64,000 nucleotides of DNA from Pseudomonas chlororaphis subsp. aurantiaca (GTDB lineage: Bacteria > Pseudomonadota > Gammaproteobacteria > Pseudomonadales > Pseudomonadaceae), in assembly GCF_013466605.1 (NCBI RefSeq), contig NZ_CP059162.1, positions 3,472,001 to 3,536,000 on the forward strand, given 5' to 3'. The position numbers were made by a program, and so were the translations under genes. Under the pieces are notes generated by a model that saw only the letters and a program-made list of their open reading frames with translations, searched no databases and had not been told where the DNA came from. Shown here piece by piece: positions 17,591-25,612 of the stretch (within the stretch, counting starts at the first letter, position 1; each line of letters starts with the position of its first letter).

Positions 17591-17699
17591 GTAGCCGCTG
17601 GCGGAGGCTGCGATCGGGCGCTAGCCCGCCAAGCCTGTATGGCGGATCGATCTGACGCACCGCGGTTATCTGTGTTGCGCCGGCTGCGCCAGCGGCTAC
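17591..17699. repeat. Palindromic intergenic repeat, copy 1
   Basis: The element is bounded by GTAGCCGCTG (17591-17600) and its reverse complement CAGCGGCTAC (17690-17699). Its interior is also rich in inverted repeats. Much of the central sequence recurs at 20476-20527 with a few changes. This fits the REP/BIME class common between Pseudomonas genes. Confidence 0.7.
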
Positions 17700-17838
17700 G
17701 GGGCGGTGTTCATGTTCTCGGTAGAGCCTGCTGCGCCGCCGCGTTTTTCAGCATCCGACGCTGTCGGCCCGGCGCTTTCAGCATCCTGGACTGTGGCGCC
17801 TGCTTAGACTGGAGGCTGTCTCGGAACAGGACTCGACC

Positions 17839-19296
17839 ATGCTCAAGAATCGTTTGAAAGACCCAAGCCTCTTGGTGGAACTGGCCTATATCGACGGGCA
17901 GTGGGTGGCCGCCGACGATGGTGCGACCCTGGCGGTGCTCGACCCGGCCAGCGGCGAATGCCTGGCCCGGGTGCCGGCCCTGCAGGGCGCGCAGACCCGC
18001 CTGGCCATCGCCGCCGCCGAACGCGCCTGGCCGGCCTGGCGCGCGCGCCCGGCGGCGGAGCGGGCACAGCTGCTGGAGCGCTGGTACCAGGCCATGCTCG
18101 ACAACCTCGACGACCTGGCCCTGATCATGACCGCCGAACAGGGCAAGCCTTTCGCCGAAGCCCAGGGCGAAATCCGCTACGGCGCCGGTTTCGTCAAATG
18201 GTTCGCCGAGGAGGCGCGGCGCATCTGCGGCGACACCCTGCCGGCGCCCGCTGGCGACCGGCGCCTGCTGACCCTCAAGCAGCCCGTGGGGGTCTGCGCG
18301 GCCATCACCCCGTGGAATTTCCCCAACGCGATGATCACCCGCAAATGCGCGCCGGCCCTGGCCGCCGGCTGCCCGATCATCGTCAAGCCTTCGGACCTCA
18401 CGCCGCTGTCGGCCCTGGCCCTGGCAGTGCTGGCCGAGCGGGTGGGGATTGCGCCGGGGGTGTTCAGCGTGCTTACGGGCATGCCGACCGGCATCGGCGA
18501 AGAGCTGACCGGCAACCCGGCGGTGCGCAAGATTTCCTTTACCGGTTCCACCGCGGTCGGCCGCCTGTTGATGCGCCAGAGCGCCGAGCACATCAAGCGC
18601 CTGAGCCTGGAGCTGGGCGGTAACGCGCCGTTCGTGGTGTTCGACGACGCCGACCTGGAACAGGCGATCGCCGGGATCATGCAGAGCAAGTTCCGCAACG
18701 CCGGGCAGACCTGCGTCTGCGCCAACCGCATCCTGGTCCAGGACGGCATCTACCAGCGTTTTGCCCAGCGGCTGGTGGAAGAGGTGGCCAAGCTCAAGGT
18801 CGGCAACGGCCTGGAGCCGGGCGTGAGCATCGGCCCGCTGATCAATGCCGCGGCGGTGAGCAAGGTCGCCCGGCATATCGACGATGCCCTGGGCAAGGGC
18901 GCGACCCTGCTGTACGGCGGGATTCCCCAGGGCGAAAGCCAGTTCGTGCTGCCCACGGTGCTGGGCGAGGCCAGCACCGAGATGCTCCTGGCCCACGAGG
19001 AAACCTTCGGCCCGGTGGCGCCGCTGATGCGCTTCCACGACGAGGCCGAGGCGCTGGCCATCGCCAACGCCACGCCCTACGGGCTGGGTGCCTACTACTT
19101 CACCCAGGACCTGCGCCGCTCCTGGCGTTTCGGCGAAGCGCTGGAGTTCGGCATGGTCGGCCTCAACACCGGGATCATCTCCATGGAAGTGGCGCCGTTC
19201 GGCGGTATCAAGCAATCGGGCCTGGGCCGCGAAGGCAGCAAGTACGGCCTGGACGAATACCTGGAAATCAAGGCTTTCCACATCGGCGGCCTGTGA
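17839..19296 (+). CDS. NAD(P)-dependent aldehyde dehydrogenase, succinate-semialdehyde type
   Basis: A 485-residue ALDH closest in motif style to GabD. Asn160 is in PWNF, the general base Glu258 is in LELGG and the nucleophile Cys292 is in NAGQTCVC. The extra Cys two residues after the nucleophile is typical of bacterial succinate-semialdehyde dehydrogenases. It would oxidise a semialdehyde made in the same pathway, for example after transamination by the class III aminotransferase further along. It follows a repeat-containing gap of 258 bases and may use its own promoter. Confidence 0.88.
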   Translation: MLKNRLKDPSLLVELAYIDGQWVAADDGATLAVLDPASGECLARVPALQGAQTRLAIAAAERAWPAWRARPAAERAQLLERWYQAMLDNLDDLALIMTAEQGKPFAEAQGEIRYGAGFVKWFAEEARRICGDTLPAPAGDRRLLTLKQPVGVCAAITPWNFPNAMITRKCAPALAAGCPIIVKPSDLTPLSALALAVLAERVGIAPGVFSVLTGMPTGIGEELTGNPAVRKISFTGSTAVGRLLMRQSAEHIKRLSLELGGNAPFVVFDDADLEQAIAGIMQSKFRNAGQTCVCANRILVQDGIYQRFAQRLVEEVAKLKVGNGLEPGVSIGPLINAAAVSKVARHIDDALGKGATLLYGGIPQGESQFVLPTVLGEASTEMLLAHEETFGPVAPLMRFHDEAEALAIANATPYGLGAYYFTQDLRRSWRFGEALEFGMVGLNTGIISMEVAPFGGIKQSGLGREGSKYGLDEYLEIKAFHIGGL

Positions 19297-19329
19297 CCCG
19301 CCCACACCGACTTCGAGGAGACATGCGAT

Positions 19330-20409
19330 ATGAGCAAGGTATTCAGGATCGCCGCCATCGCCGGTGACGGAATCGGCAAGGAAGTATTGCCAGAAGGATT
19401 GCGGGTGCTGCGGCAGGCGGCGCGCAAGTGGCAGCTGGACCTGCAGATCGAGGTGCTGGACTGGGCGCACTGCGATTACTACCTGGAGCATGGGCGGATG
19501 ATGCCCGAGGACTGGTTCGAGCGGCTCAAGGATTTCGACGCCATCTACTTCGGCGCCGTGGGCTGGCCGGACAAGGTGCCGGACCATATTTCCCTGTGGG
19601 GTTCGCTGCTCAAGTTCCGCCGCGACTTCGACCAGTACGTGAATATCCGCCCGGTGCGGCTGTTCCCCGGGGTGCCGTGCCCGCTGGCCGGGCGCGAGCC
19701 GGGGGACATCGATTTCGTGGTGATCCGCGAGAACACCGAGGGCGAGTATTCCTCGGTGGGCGGCAAGATGTTCGAGGGCACCGAGCATGAGTTCGTGCTG
19801 CAGGAGTCGGTGTTCACCCGGCGTGGCGTGGACCGCATTCTCAAGTACGCCTTCGACCTGGCCCAGACCCGGCCGCGCAAGCGCCTGACGGCGGCGACCA
19901 AGTCCAACGGGATTTCCATCAGCATGCCTTACTGGGACGAGCGCACGGCGCTGATGGCCGAGCAGTACCCGCAGGTGAGCTGGGACAAGCAGCACATCGA
20001 TATTCTCTGCGCGCGTTTTGTCCTGCAACCGGAGCGTTTCGACGTGGTGGTGGCCTCCAACCTGTTCGGCGACATTCTCTCCGACCTCGGCCCGGCCTGT
20101 GCCGGCACCATCGGCATCGCGCCCTCGGCCAACCTCGATCCGCAGCGGCGCTTCCCGTCGCTGTTCGAGCCGGTGCACGGCTCGGCGCCGGACATCTACG
20201 GGCGCAATATCGCCAACCCGATCGCGATGATCTGGTCCGGCGCGCTGATGCTGGATTTCCTCGGCAACGGCGACCAACGTTATCGCGCCGCCCACGACGG
20301 GATTCTCGAGGCCATCGAACAAGTGATCGCCCAGGGCCCGATCACCCCGGACCTGGGTGGCCAGGCCTCGACCCAGGAGGTGGGCACGGCGATTGCCGAG
20401 AGGCTCTGA
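19330..20409 (+). CDS. Tartrate/D-malate-type dehydrogenase (isopropylmalate dehydrogenase family)
   Basis: A 359-residue beta-decarboxylating dehydrogenase. Family marks are GDGIGKEV near the N-terminus, RENTEGEYSSVGG in the substrate loop, the K in TKSN, the metal-binding DxxxxD in SNLFGDILSD, and HGSAPDIYGRNIANP for NAD. The loop pattern and length fit tartrate dehydrogenase (TtuC) and D-malate dehydrogenase (DmlA/YeaU) better than LeuB. It oxidises a 2-hydroxy-diacid with NAD and a divalent metal. It lies 33 bases after the ALDH gene. Confidence 0.85.
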   Translation: MSKVFRIAAIAGDGIGKEVLPEGLRVLRQAARKWQLDLQIEVLDWAHCDYYLEHGRMMPEDWFERLKDFDAIYFGAVGWPDKVPDHISLWGSLLKFRRDFDQYVNIRPVRLFPGVPCPLAGREPGDIDFVVIRENTEGEYSSVGGKMFEGTEHEFVLQESVFTRRGVDRILKYAFDLAQTRPRKRLTAATKSNGISISMPYWDERTALMAEQYPQVSWDKQHIDILCARFVLQPERFDVVVASNLFGDILSDLGPACAGTIGIAPSANLDPQRRFPSLFEPVHGSAPDIYGRNIANPIAMIWSGALMLDFLGNGDQRYRAAHDGILEAIEQVIAQGPITPDLGGQASTQEVGTAIAERL

Positions 20410-20419
20410 GTCCCACCCC

Positions 20420-20539
20420 GTAGCGGCTAGTGCGGGCGGCGTTCCGACGTGGCGCCTGCCAACGCTGTATCCCTGATCGGGCGTTAGTCCGCCAAACCTG
20501 CGTCCCGGATCGCTCTGACGCACCGCGGTCAGCGGCTAC
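20420..20539. repeat. Palindromic intergenic repeat, copy 2
   Basis: A relative of the element at 17591-17699. It begins GTAGCGGCTA and ends TCAGCGGCTAC, and its core from about 20476 to 20527 closely follows copy 1, including CTGACGCACCGCGGT. It lies between convergent genes, where it could also fold into a terminator-like structure. Confidence 0.65.
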
Positions 20540-20554
20540 ACGATCGTGGGGCTT

Positions 20555-21478
20555 TCAATAACCCTGGCTGCGGTCGATCTGCCCGAGCATCGGTTCGCCG
20601 CGCTGGTGGCGGCGGATATTGTCCAGCAGCACGGCGAAGGCGCTTTCCGGCTGGGTCATGGCGGCGATGTGCGGGGTCAGGAGGATCTGCGGGTGATCCC
20701 AGAACGGGTGTTCGGCCGGGGCCGGCTCCTGTTGCAGGACGTCGAGCACCGCGCCGCTGAGCTGGCCGCTGGCCAGGGCGTCGAGCAGGTCCTGCTCCAC
20801 CAGGTGGCCGCCACGGCCCATGTTGATCAGCGCCGCGCCGCGGGGCAGTTGGCGGAACAGCTCGCGGTCGAGGATGCCCTGGGTCTGTTCGGTCAGGGGC
20901 AGCACGCACAGCAGGATGTCGCACTGGCTGAGAAAGGCCGGCAACTGCTGGTTGCCGACGAAACATTGCACGCCGTCGATGCGATGGGCACTGCGGGCCC
21001 AGCCGGACAGGGCGAACCCCAGCGGCCGCAGGGTGGCGAGGATCTGCTGCGCCTGTTGTCCCAGGCCCATGACCCCGACCCGGCGTTGCGCCGCCGGTTG
21101 CAGCAGGTGCGCCTGCCAGCAGCGGGCGAACTGTTGCTGCCGGTAGCGCAGCATGTCGCGGTGCAGGCTGAGCACGGCGAAGCTGGCGTATTCGCACATG
21201 CCCCGGGTGATGCCCGGGTCCAGCAGGCGCACCACCGGCAAGTCCGGCGGCAGGCGCGCGAGGTCCAGCTGATCGACCCCGGCCGAGAGGGCGAACAGCA
21301 CCTCGAGGTTAGGTAAAAGGCTCAGGTCGTCCGGCGCCTGCCAGGCCGCCAGGTAGCGGATGTCCTCGGGGTTGCCGAGGTCCGGCCAGGCACGCCATTG
21401 AATGTCCGGGGCCTGTTCGGCGAACAGCGCTCGCCAGTGTTCGCCACGCACGGGGTCAGCTTTATAGAGGAGGGCCAT
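20555..21478 (-). CDS. ghrA: Glyoxylate/hydroxypyruvate reductase A
   Basis: A 307-residue D-2-hydroxyacid dehydrogenase of the GhrA group. The nucleotide-binding turn GLGQQA (138-143) has Ala where many relatives have Gly. Catalytic Arg222 is in NMGRGG, a Glu is in the DVLQQEP segment (251), and His270 is in TPHIAAMT. It reduces glyoxylate or hydroxypyruvate with NADPH in the cytoplasm. An AGGA site precedes the ATG. The gene is antiparallel to the surrounding catabolic genes. Confidence 0.88.
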   Translation of the reverse strand: MALLYKADPVRGEHWRALFAEQAPDIQWRAWPDLGNPEDIRYLAAWQAPDDLSLLPNLEVLFALSAGVDQLDLARLPPDLPVVRLLDPGITRGMCEYASFAVLSLHRDMLRYRQQQFARCWQAHLLQPAAQRRVGVMGLGQQAQQILATLRPLGFALSGWARSAHRIDGVQCFVGNQQLPAFLSQCDILLCVLPLTEQTQGILDRELFRQLPRGAALINMGRGGHLVEQDLLDALASGQLSGAVLDVLQQEPAPAEHPFWDHPQILLTPHIAAMTQPESAFAVLLDNIRRHQRGEPMLGQIDRSQGY

Positions 21479-21751
21479 GGGCGGTTCCTGATCGATGGGG
21501 GATGGGTTTCATGATGCCGCAACGGCAAAGCAGGATCTGTCGAAAGGGCGCGTGCGAAAGCCTTGTGCAGCGCGCTTCGAGGCCCTGGCCGGCAGATTCG
21601 GCGGGGCTGAAGGAATCTGCCGTTTGCCGGGGTGAAAACAGTGGATCCGGATTTCTCAGGGGCCAAGTTCGGCTAAGTCGGTTCCGCCGAAGCCTTAATC
21701 TGAAGCCATCGCAACCGCTTCCCGGTTGCCTGGCTCAGTATGAGGAACGCC

Positions 21752-23041
21752 ATGAATAGCAAGGTCGACGAAACACCTCATTTGCTCCAGCAGCGCGATC
21801 AGTTCGTGCCGCGGGGCGTGGTCACTGCCCATCCGCTGGTCATCGACCGCGCCGAGGGCTCCCAGGTGTGGGACGTGGACGGCGAGCGCTATCTGGATTT
21901 CGTCGGCGGGATCGGTGTGTTGAACATCGGCCACAACCACCCGCGGGTGGTGGCGGCGGTGCAGGCGCAGTTGCAGAAAGTCTCCCACGCCTGCTTCCAG
22001 GTGGTGGCCTACAAACCGTACCTGGACCTGGCCCGGCGCCTGAGCCAGATGATCGGCGGCGCCGAGCCCTACAAGGCGGCATTCTTCACCTCTGGCGCCG
22101 AGGCCGTGGAGAACGCGGTGAAGATCGCCCGCGCCCATACCCAGCGTTCGGCGGTGATTGCCTTTCGTGGCGGTTTCCATGGCCGCACCTTGCTCGGCAG
22201 CACGCTGACCGGCATGAGCCAGCCGTACAAGCAGAACTTCGGCACCGCCCCCGAGGTGTTCCATACGCCGTATCCGAATGCCTATCGCGGGGTCAGCAGC
22301 GAGATGGCCCTGCAGGCGTTACAGGAGCTGTTCGCCACCCAGGTCGCCCCCGAGCGCGTGGCGGCGATCATCATCGAACCGGTGCAGGGCGACGGCGGTT
22401 TCCTCGCCGCTCCGGCGGAGTTCCTCCAGGCCTTGCGCGCCCTGGCGACGCAACACGGCATCGTGCTGATCCTCGATGAAATCCAGACCGGCTTCGGCCG
22501 CACCGGTAGCTGGTTCGGCTTCCAGCATGCCGGTATCCAGCCGGACCTGGTCACCGTGGCCAAGAGCCTGGCCGGTGGCTTGCCATTGTCCGGCGTGGTG
22601 GGCAAGGCGCAGATCATGGACGCGCCGCTGCCCGGCGGCCTCGGTGGCACCTACGGCGGCAACGCCCTGGCCTGCGCCGCGGCGCTGGCGGTGCTGGATG
22701 CCTACGAAGAGGAACAGTTGCTGGCCCGTGGCGTGGCGCTGGGCTTGCGTCTGCGCGAAGGGTTGCTGCGCCTGCAGAGGCTGTACCCGTGCATCGGCGA
22801 TGTGCGTGGCAGCGGTTTCATGCTGGCGCTGGAACTGGTCAAGAACGATGCGGCGCGCAGCCCCGATGCCGAGTTGACGCAACGGCTGATCGACCAGGCG
22901 CGCCTGGGTGGGTTGCTGGTGATCAAGTGCGGGGTGCACCGTAACGTCCTGCGCTTCCTGGCACCGCTGGTAACAACCCCCGAGCAGATCGACGAAGCCC
23001 TGGCGATTCTCGACGCCGCGCTGGCACGAGTCTTGAGCTGA
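21752..23041 (+). CDS. Class III aminotransferase (GabT-like)
   Basis: A 429-residue PLP enzyme. The cofactor Lys271 is in TVAKSLAGG, the pyridine-N-binding Asp242 is in LDEIQTGFGRTG, and SGAEAVENA is the phosphate-binding segment. This is the omega-amino-acid:2-oxoglutarate group (4-aminobutyrate, putrescine, diaminobutyrate). ATG 21752 is preferred to 21740 because GAGGA lies between them. The semialdehyde it makes would suit the dehydrogenase at 17839. A small stem-loop follows the gene. Confidence 0.88.
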   Translation: MNSKVDETPHLLQQRDQFVPRGVVTAHPLVIDRAEGSQVWDVDGERYLDFVGGIGVLNIGHNHPRVVAAVQAQLQKVSHACFQVVAYKPYLDLARRLSQMIGGAEPYKAAFFTSGAEAVENAVKIARAHTQRSAVIAFRGGFHGRTLLGSTLTGMSQPYKQNFGTAPEVFHTPYPNAYRGVSSEMALQALQELFATQVAPERVAAIIIEPVQGDGGFLAAPAEFLQALRALATQHGIVLILDEIQTGFGRTGSWFGFQHAGIQPDLVTVAKSLAGGLPLSGVVGKAQIMDAPLPGGLGGTYGGNALACAAALAVLDAYEEEQLLARGVALGLRLREGLLRLQRLYPCIGDVRGSGFMLALELVKNDAARSPDAELTQRLIDQARLGGLLVIKCGVHRNVLRFLAPLVTTPEQIDEALAILDAALARVLS

Positions 23042-23055
23042 GCTGATGCCCCGGT

Positions 23056-23072
23056 CGGCAGCCGGGCTGCCG
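23056..23072 (+). other. Stem-loop between aminotransferase and HAD-like genes
   Basis: CGGCAGC and GCTGCCG form a 7-bp stem with loop CGG. No T-run follows, so it is more likely an RNA processing or attenuation structure than a terminator. Confidence 0.4.
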
Positions 23073-23138
23073 GGCGCCACCGATGGGCATTTTTGGAGCA
23101 TGGATCGATGGAACGCATCATAGGAGGCTGTACACGCC

Positions 23139-23798
23139 ATGGGGCTGACTGATTATCGTGCGTTGCTGATCGACTGCGACGCGGTCCTGGTGGACCGTGA
23201 CTCGGGGGTCTGGGCGGCCTTGCAACCCTTGCTCGACAGTCGCCGCGGGCAACCGGACAAGGAGCAGGTGCTGGGCGAGTTCGCCGAGACGGTGCGGGGC
23301 CTGTACCCGCGCTTCGCCGAGCTGGGGTTCAGCGGCCTGCTGTGTTTCGCCCATCGCCAGCTGGCCGAACGCTGGGGCCTGAAGGCGTCCTGGGAGGAGG
23401 GCATGAGCTTCGCCCGCTCGGTGGCGGGCTGGTCTCTGTTCGAGGATGCGCCGGGGGCGATGCTGTACCTGCGCAAGTTCTATCGGCTGCTGGTGCAGGG
23501 CGATCGCGATGCCGAGGATCGCGCGCTGTTGTGCGAGCGGCTGGGGATCGCCCAGGACGATTTCATCTCCCTGGCCAGCCAGCCGTTGCAGGATCGCCAG
23601 TGGCTGGCGGACAACGACCTGCGAGCCCAGGACATCCTCCAGGTGACCCGGCCGCCGGCCGCCGCGGCGCAAGCGACGGCGGGCCTGTGCCTGATCTGCC
23701 GTGCCGGCCGCCGCAACCCGCAACCCTGCGCCGCCGACTACTGCATCAACAGCATGGCCGACCTGGTGGCCCAGCATCAGGCGTCGTTACGGCGCTGA
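23139..23798 (+). CDS. HAD-like hydrolase, divergent
   Basis: A 219-residue protein whose start (LLIDCDAVLVDRDSG, first Asp about residue 12) resembles HAD motif I. Motifs II to IV are hard to find: no clear SN or TN segment appears where expected, and the C-terminal part is Ala-rich with several Cys (CLICRAGRRNP, PCAADYC). It may be a degenerate or specialised HAD protein. It is paired with the class III aminotransferase upstream and an Lrp regulator downstream. AGGAGG precedes the ATG by 11 bases. Confidence 0.7.
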   Translation: MGLTDYRALLIDCDAVLVDRDSGVWAALQPLLDSRRGQPDKEQVLGEFAETVRGLYPRFAELGFSGLLCFAHRQLAERWGLKASWEEGMSFARSVAGWSLFEDAPGAMLYLRKFYRLLVQGDRDAEDRALLCERLGIAQDDFISLASQPLQDRQWLADNDLRAQDILQVTRPPAAAAQATAGLCLICRAGRRNPQPCAADYCINSMADLVAQHQASLRR

Positions 23799-23841
23799 TC
23801 TTGCTTGTCGATTGCATCCCACAGCAATCAAGAGGTAAACG

Positions 23842-24330
23842 ATGGAAGGTTTAGTCAAACTGGACCGTATTGATATCAACATCTTGGTTGAGCTGCAAAA
23901 AGACGGACGCATGACCAATGTCAGCCTCGCCGACGCCGTGGGGTTGTCGGCCAGTCCGTGTCTGCAGCGGGTCAAGCGCCTGGAATCGGCCGGCTACATT
24001 TCCAGCTACAAGGCACACCTGAACCTGGCCAAGATCACCGACTCGGTCACGGTGTTCACCGAGATCACCCTGAGCGACCACAAGCGCGAGGACTTCGCCA
24101 AGTTCGAGTCGAATATCCGCCTGGTGGACGAGGTGCTGGAGTGCCATCTGATCAGCGGCGGCTACGACTATCTGGTGCGGTTCATGACCCGCAGCATCCA
24201 GCATTACCAGGAGGTGGTGGAAAGCCTGCTGGACAAGAACATCGGTATCTCGAAGTACTTCAGCTACATCGTCATCAAGTCGCCGGTCCTCAAAGACGGC
24301 GTGCCCCTGCGTAAATTATTGCGCCACTGA
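23842..24330 (+). CDS. Lrp/AsnC family transcriptional regulator
   Basis: A 162-residue protein. Residues about 7-55 form the AsnC-type winged helix (LDRIDINILVELQKDGR, then SLADAVGLSASPCLQRVKRLE). The remainder is the RAM ligand-binding domain (GGYDYLVRF). Such proteins sense amino acids and control neighbouring catabolic genes. GAGG precedes the ATG. Its place directly after the aminotransferase and HAD genes suggests that it regulates this locus. Confidence 0.92.
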   Translation: MEGLVKLDRIDINILVELQKDGRMTNVSLADAVGLSASPCLQRVKRLESAGYISSYKAHLNLAKITDSVTVFTEITLSDHKREDFAKFESNIRLVDEVLECHLISGGYDYLVRFMTRSIQHYQEVVESLLDKNIGISKYFSYIVIKSPVLKDGVPLRKLLRH

Positions 24331-24757
24331 TTCGTTCTTCTCTCAAAATGAAATGTTATCTGATAACATTTTGCCCTCTGATCAATCACTCATGCGCGCG
24401 CCTCTCACCGGGCGCGCTTGCGTCTGGGCTGGCCATTTGCCTGGCCGGTGAGTGAAAAGCGGGTTGCGCGCAAGCAAGCGACACCGGCCATGCAGGCCTC
24501 GCGTGCACCCCGATCGGACAATCCACGCACCGCTTACCCCTGGATGCTTCAGCCTGGCGCACACCGCATAAATCGCTGTTTGCCTTGAGAAAACAGCAGG
24601 TAACGGGCTTGTGCCGCGGCAAATCGGAACAAAGCACAGAACGGCCTGCGCTGTAATGCCAGCCAGTGGTAGGTGCGCATCGTCGCCCCGGGAAGTTCAA
24701 CGCCATCAGAGCGGGGGCGGCGATTCGTTGAATGAGAGCACAAAGGAGCGCAACACG
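24331..24757 (+). other. 427-base region with Zur-like dyad and structured leader
   Basis: The region starts with an AT-rich dyad (24351-24371). Beyond it, CTCACCGG (24404-24411) pairs with CCGGTGAG (24445-24452), and further GCGC/CAAGC segments could pair. No convincing small gene is visible. If transcription begins near the dyad, the DUF4198 gene has an untranslated leader of more than 350 bases. Confidence 0.5.
24351..24371. promoter_or_regulatory. Candidate Zur box (perfect 10-1-10 dyad)
   Basis: AAATGTTATC and GATAACATTT flank a single T and are exact reverse complements. The core GTTAT-N3-ATAAC is the known core of gammaproteobacterial Zur operators. It lies 20 bases after the Lrp stop and ahead of the DUF4198-DUF1624-OprD genes. 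Regulation by zinc is inferred from the site alone. Confidence 0.6.
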
Positions 24758-25534
24758 ATGCGAATGAGCACGGCAAACACGTTGATAGGGCTGGGCACGC
24801 TGATGCTGGCCAGCGGTACCCAGGCTCACCAGATCTGGTACGAACACACGCCGGGGCAGCCCCTGACGCTGTATTACGGCGAGTACGACAAGAACATGCT
24901 GGAAGTGACCCCCGGTGGCCTCGATCGCTTCCGCCAGCTCAAGGGCTGGTCGGCGGCGAATCCGGTGCCGGCCCTGGGACTGAGCCTGCAACGCCAGTCG
25001 TTCAGCGCTGGCTATCAGCCCAAGGCCGATGAAAGCCTGCTGGCGCAGGACTCGCAGTATCCGCTCTTCGACCTGCATGAAGGCGGCAAGACCCTCAAGA
25101 CTCATTGGACGCCCGCCACCCGCTGGGTCGGCGACCTGCGCGCGCGCCAGCCGGAACTGGCGCTGGACATCGTTCCCACCGGCGTGGCCGCCGCGGGCAA
25201 GGCGCAGTTCCAGGTGTTCTATGAACTCAAGCCGCTGGCCGCCCAGGAAGTGATCCTGGAAACCGGCTCCGGCGAGGTCTTCACCCAGACCAGCGACAAG
25301 GACGGCAAGGTCAGCTTCGCGCTGCCGTGGCAGGGCACCTATGTGGTGGCCGCCGAATACAAGGACCGCACCCCGGGCACTCGCCAGGGCCCGGACAGCC
25401 AGGCCGAGGCCTACGACCTCAAGAGCTTCAGTTCCACGCTGTCGTTCCACCAGCCACAGGGCAAGCCGCCGTTGCCACGGGCGCCTTCAACGCTGCCGGC
25501 CTCGGAAGTCGCGCGCTTGAAAAAGCAATCCTGA
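24758..25534 (+). CDS. DUF4198 periplasmic protein (NikM-like metal-binding candidate)
   Basis: A 258-residue exported protein. A signal peptide of about 23 residues ends GTQA, leaving His as the first mature residue (HQIWYE). DUF4198 proteins include periplasmic parts of nickel/cobalt uptake systems in which an N-terminal His helps bind metal. The C-terminal part resembles the beta-sandwich found in the family (KAQFQVFYEL...FTQTSDKDGKVSFALPWQGTY). The ATG at 24758 follows AAAGGAGCG. A Zur-like dyad upstream points to zinc; direct metal binding is an inference. Confidence 0.82.
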   Translation: MRMSTANTLIGLGTLMLASGTQAHQIWYEHTPGQPLTLYYGEYDKNMLEVTPGGLDRFRQLKGWSAANPVPALGLSLQRQSFSAGYQPKADESLLAQDSQYPLFDLHEGGKTLKTHWTPATRWVGDLRARQPELALDIVPTGVAAAGKAQFQVFYELKPLAAQEVILETGSGEVFTQTSDKDGKVSFALPWQGTYVVAAEYKDRTPGTRQGPDSQAEAYDLKSFSSTLSFHQPQGKPPLPRAPSTLPASEVARLKKQS

Positions 25535-25612
25535 CCCTGTGCCCCGACCCCTGTGCCGTATCGGCGACAGGGGGTTGCCCAGGCTTAACGACCTTCAACA
25601 TGAGTGACTGAT

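Noticed and set aside
17710..20523. Long open frames antisense to the two dehydrogenase genes (937 codons)
   Set aside because: They mirror high-GC coding strands, have low-complexity His/Gln/Arg/Gly-rich translations and no domain; the plus-strand genes carry full catalytic motifs.
24351..24371. Dyad as the Lrp gene terminator
   Set aside because: The stem is AT-rich, the spacer is one base so the loop would be strained, and no T-run follows; an operator is the better reading.
24373..24757. Cobalamin or other known riboswitch
   Set aside because: I could not find the conserved B12-box or a matching core; only generic inverted repeats are visible.
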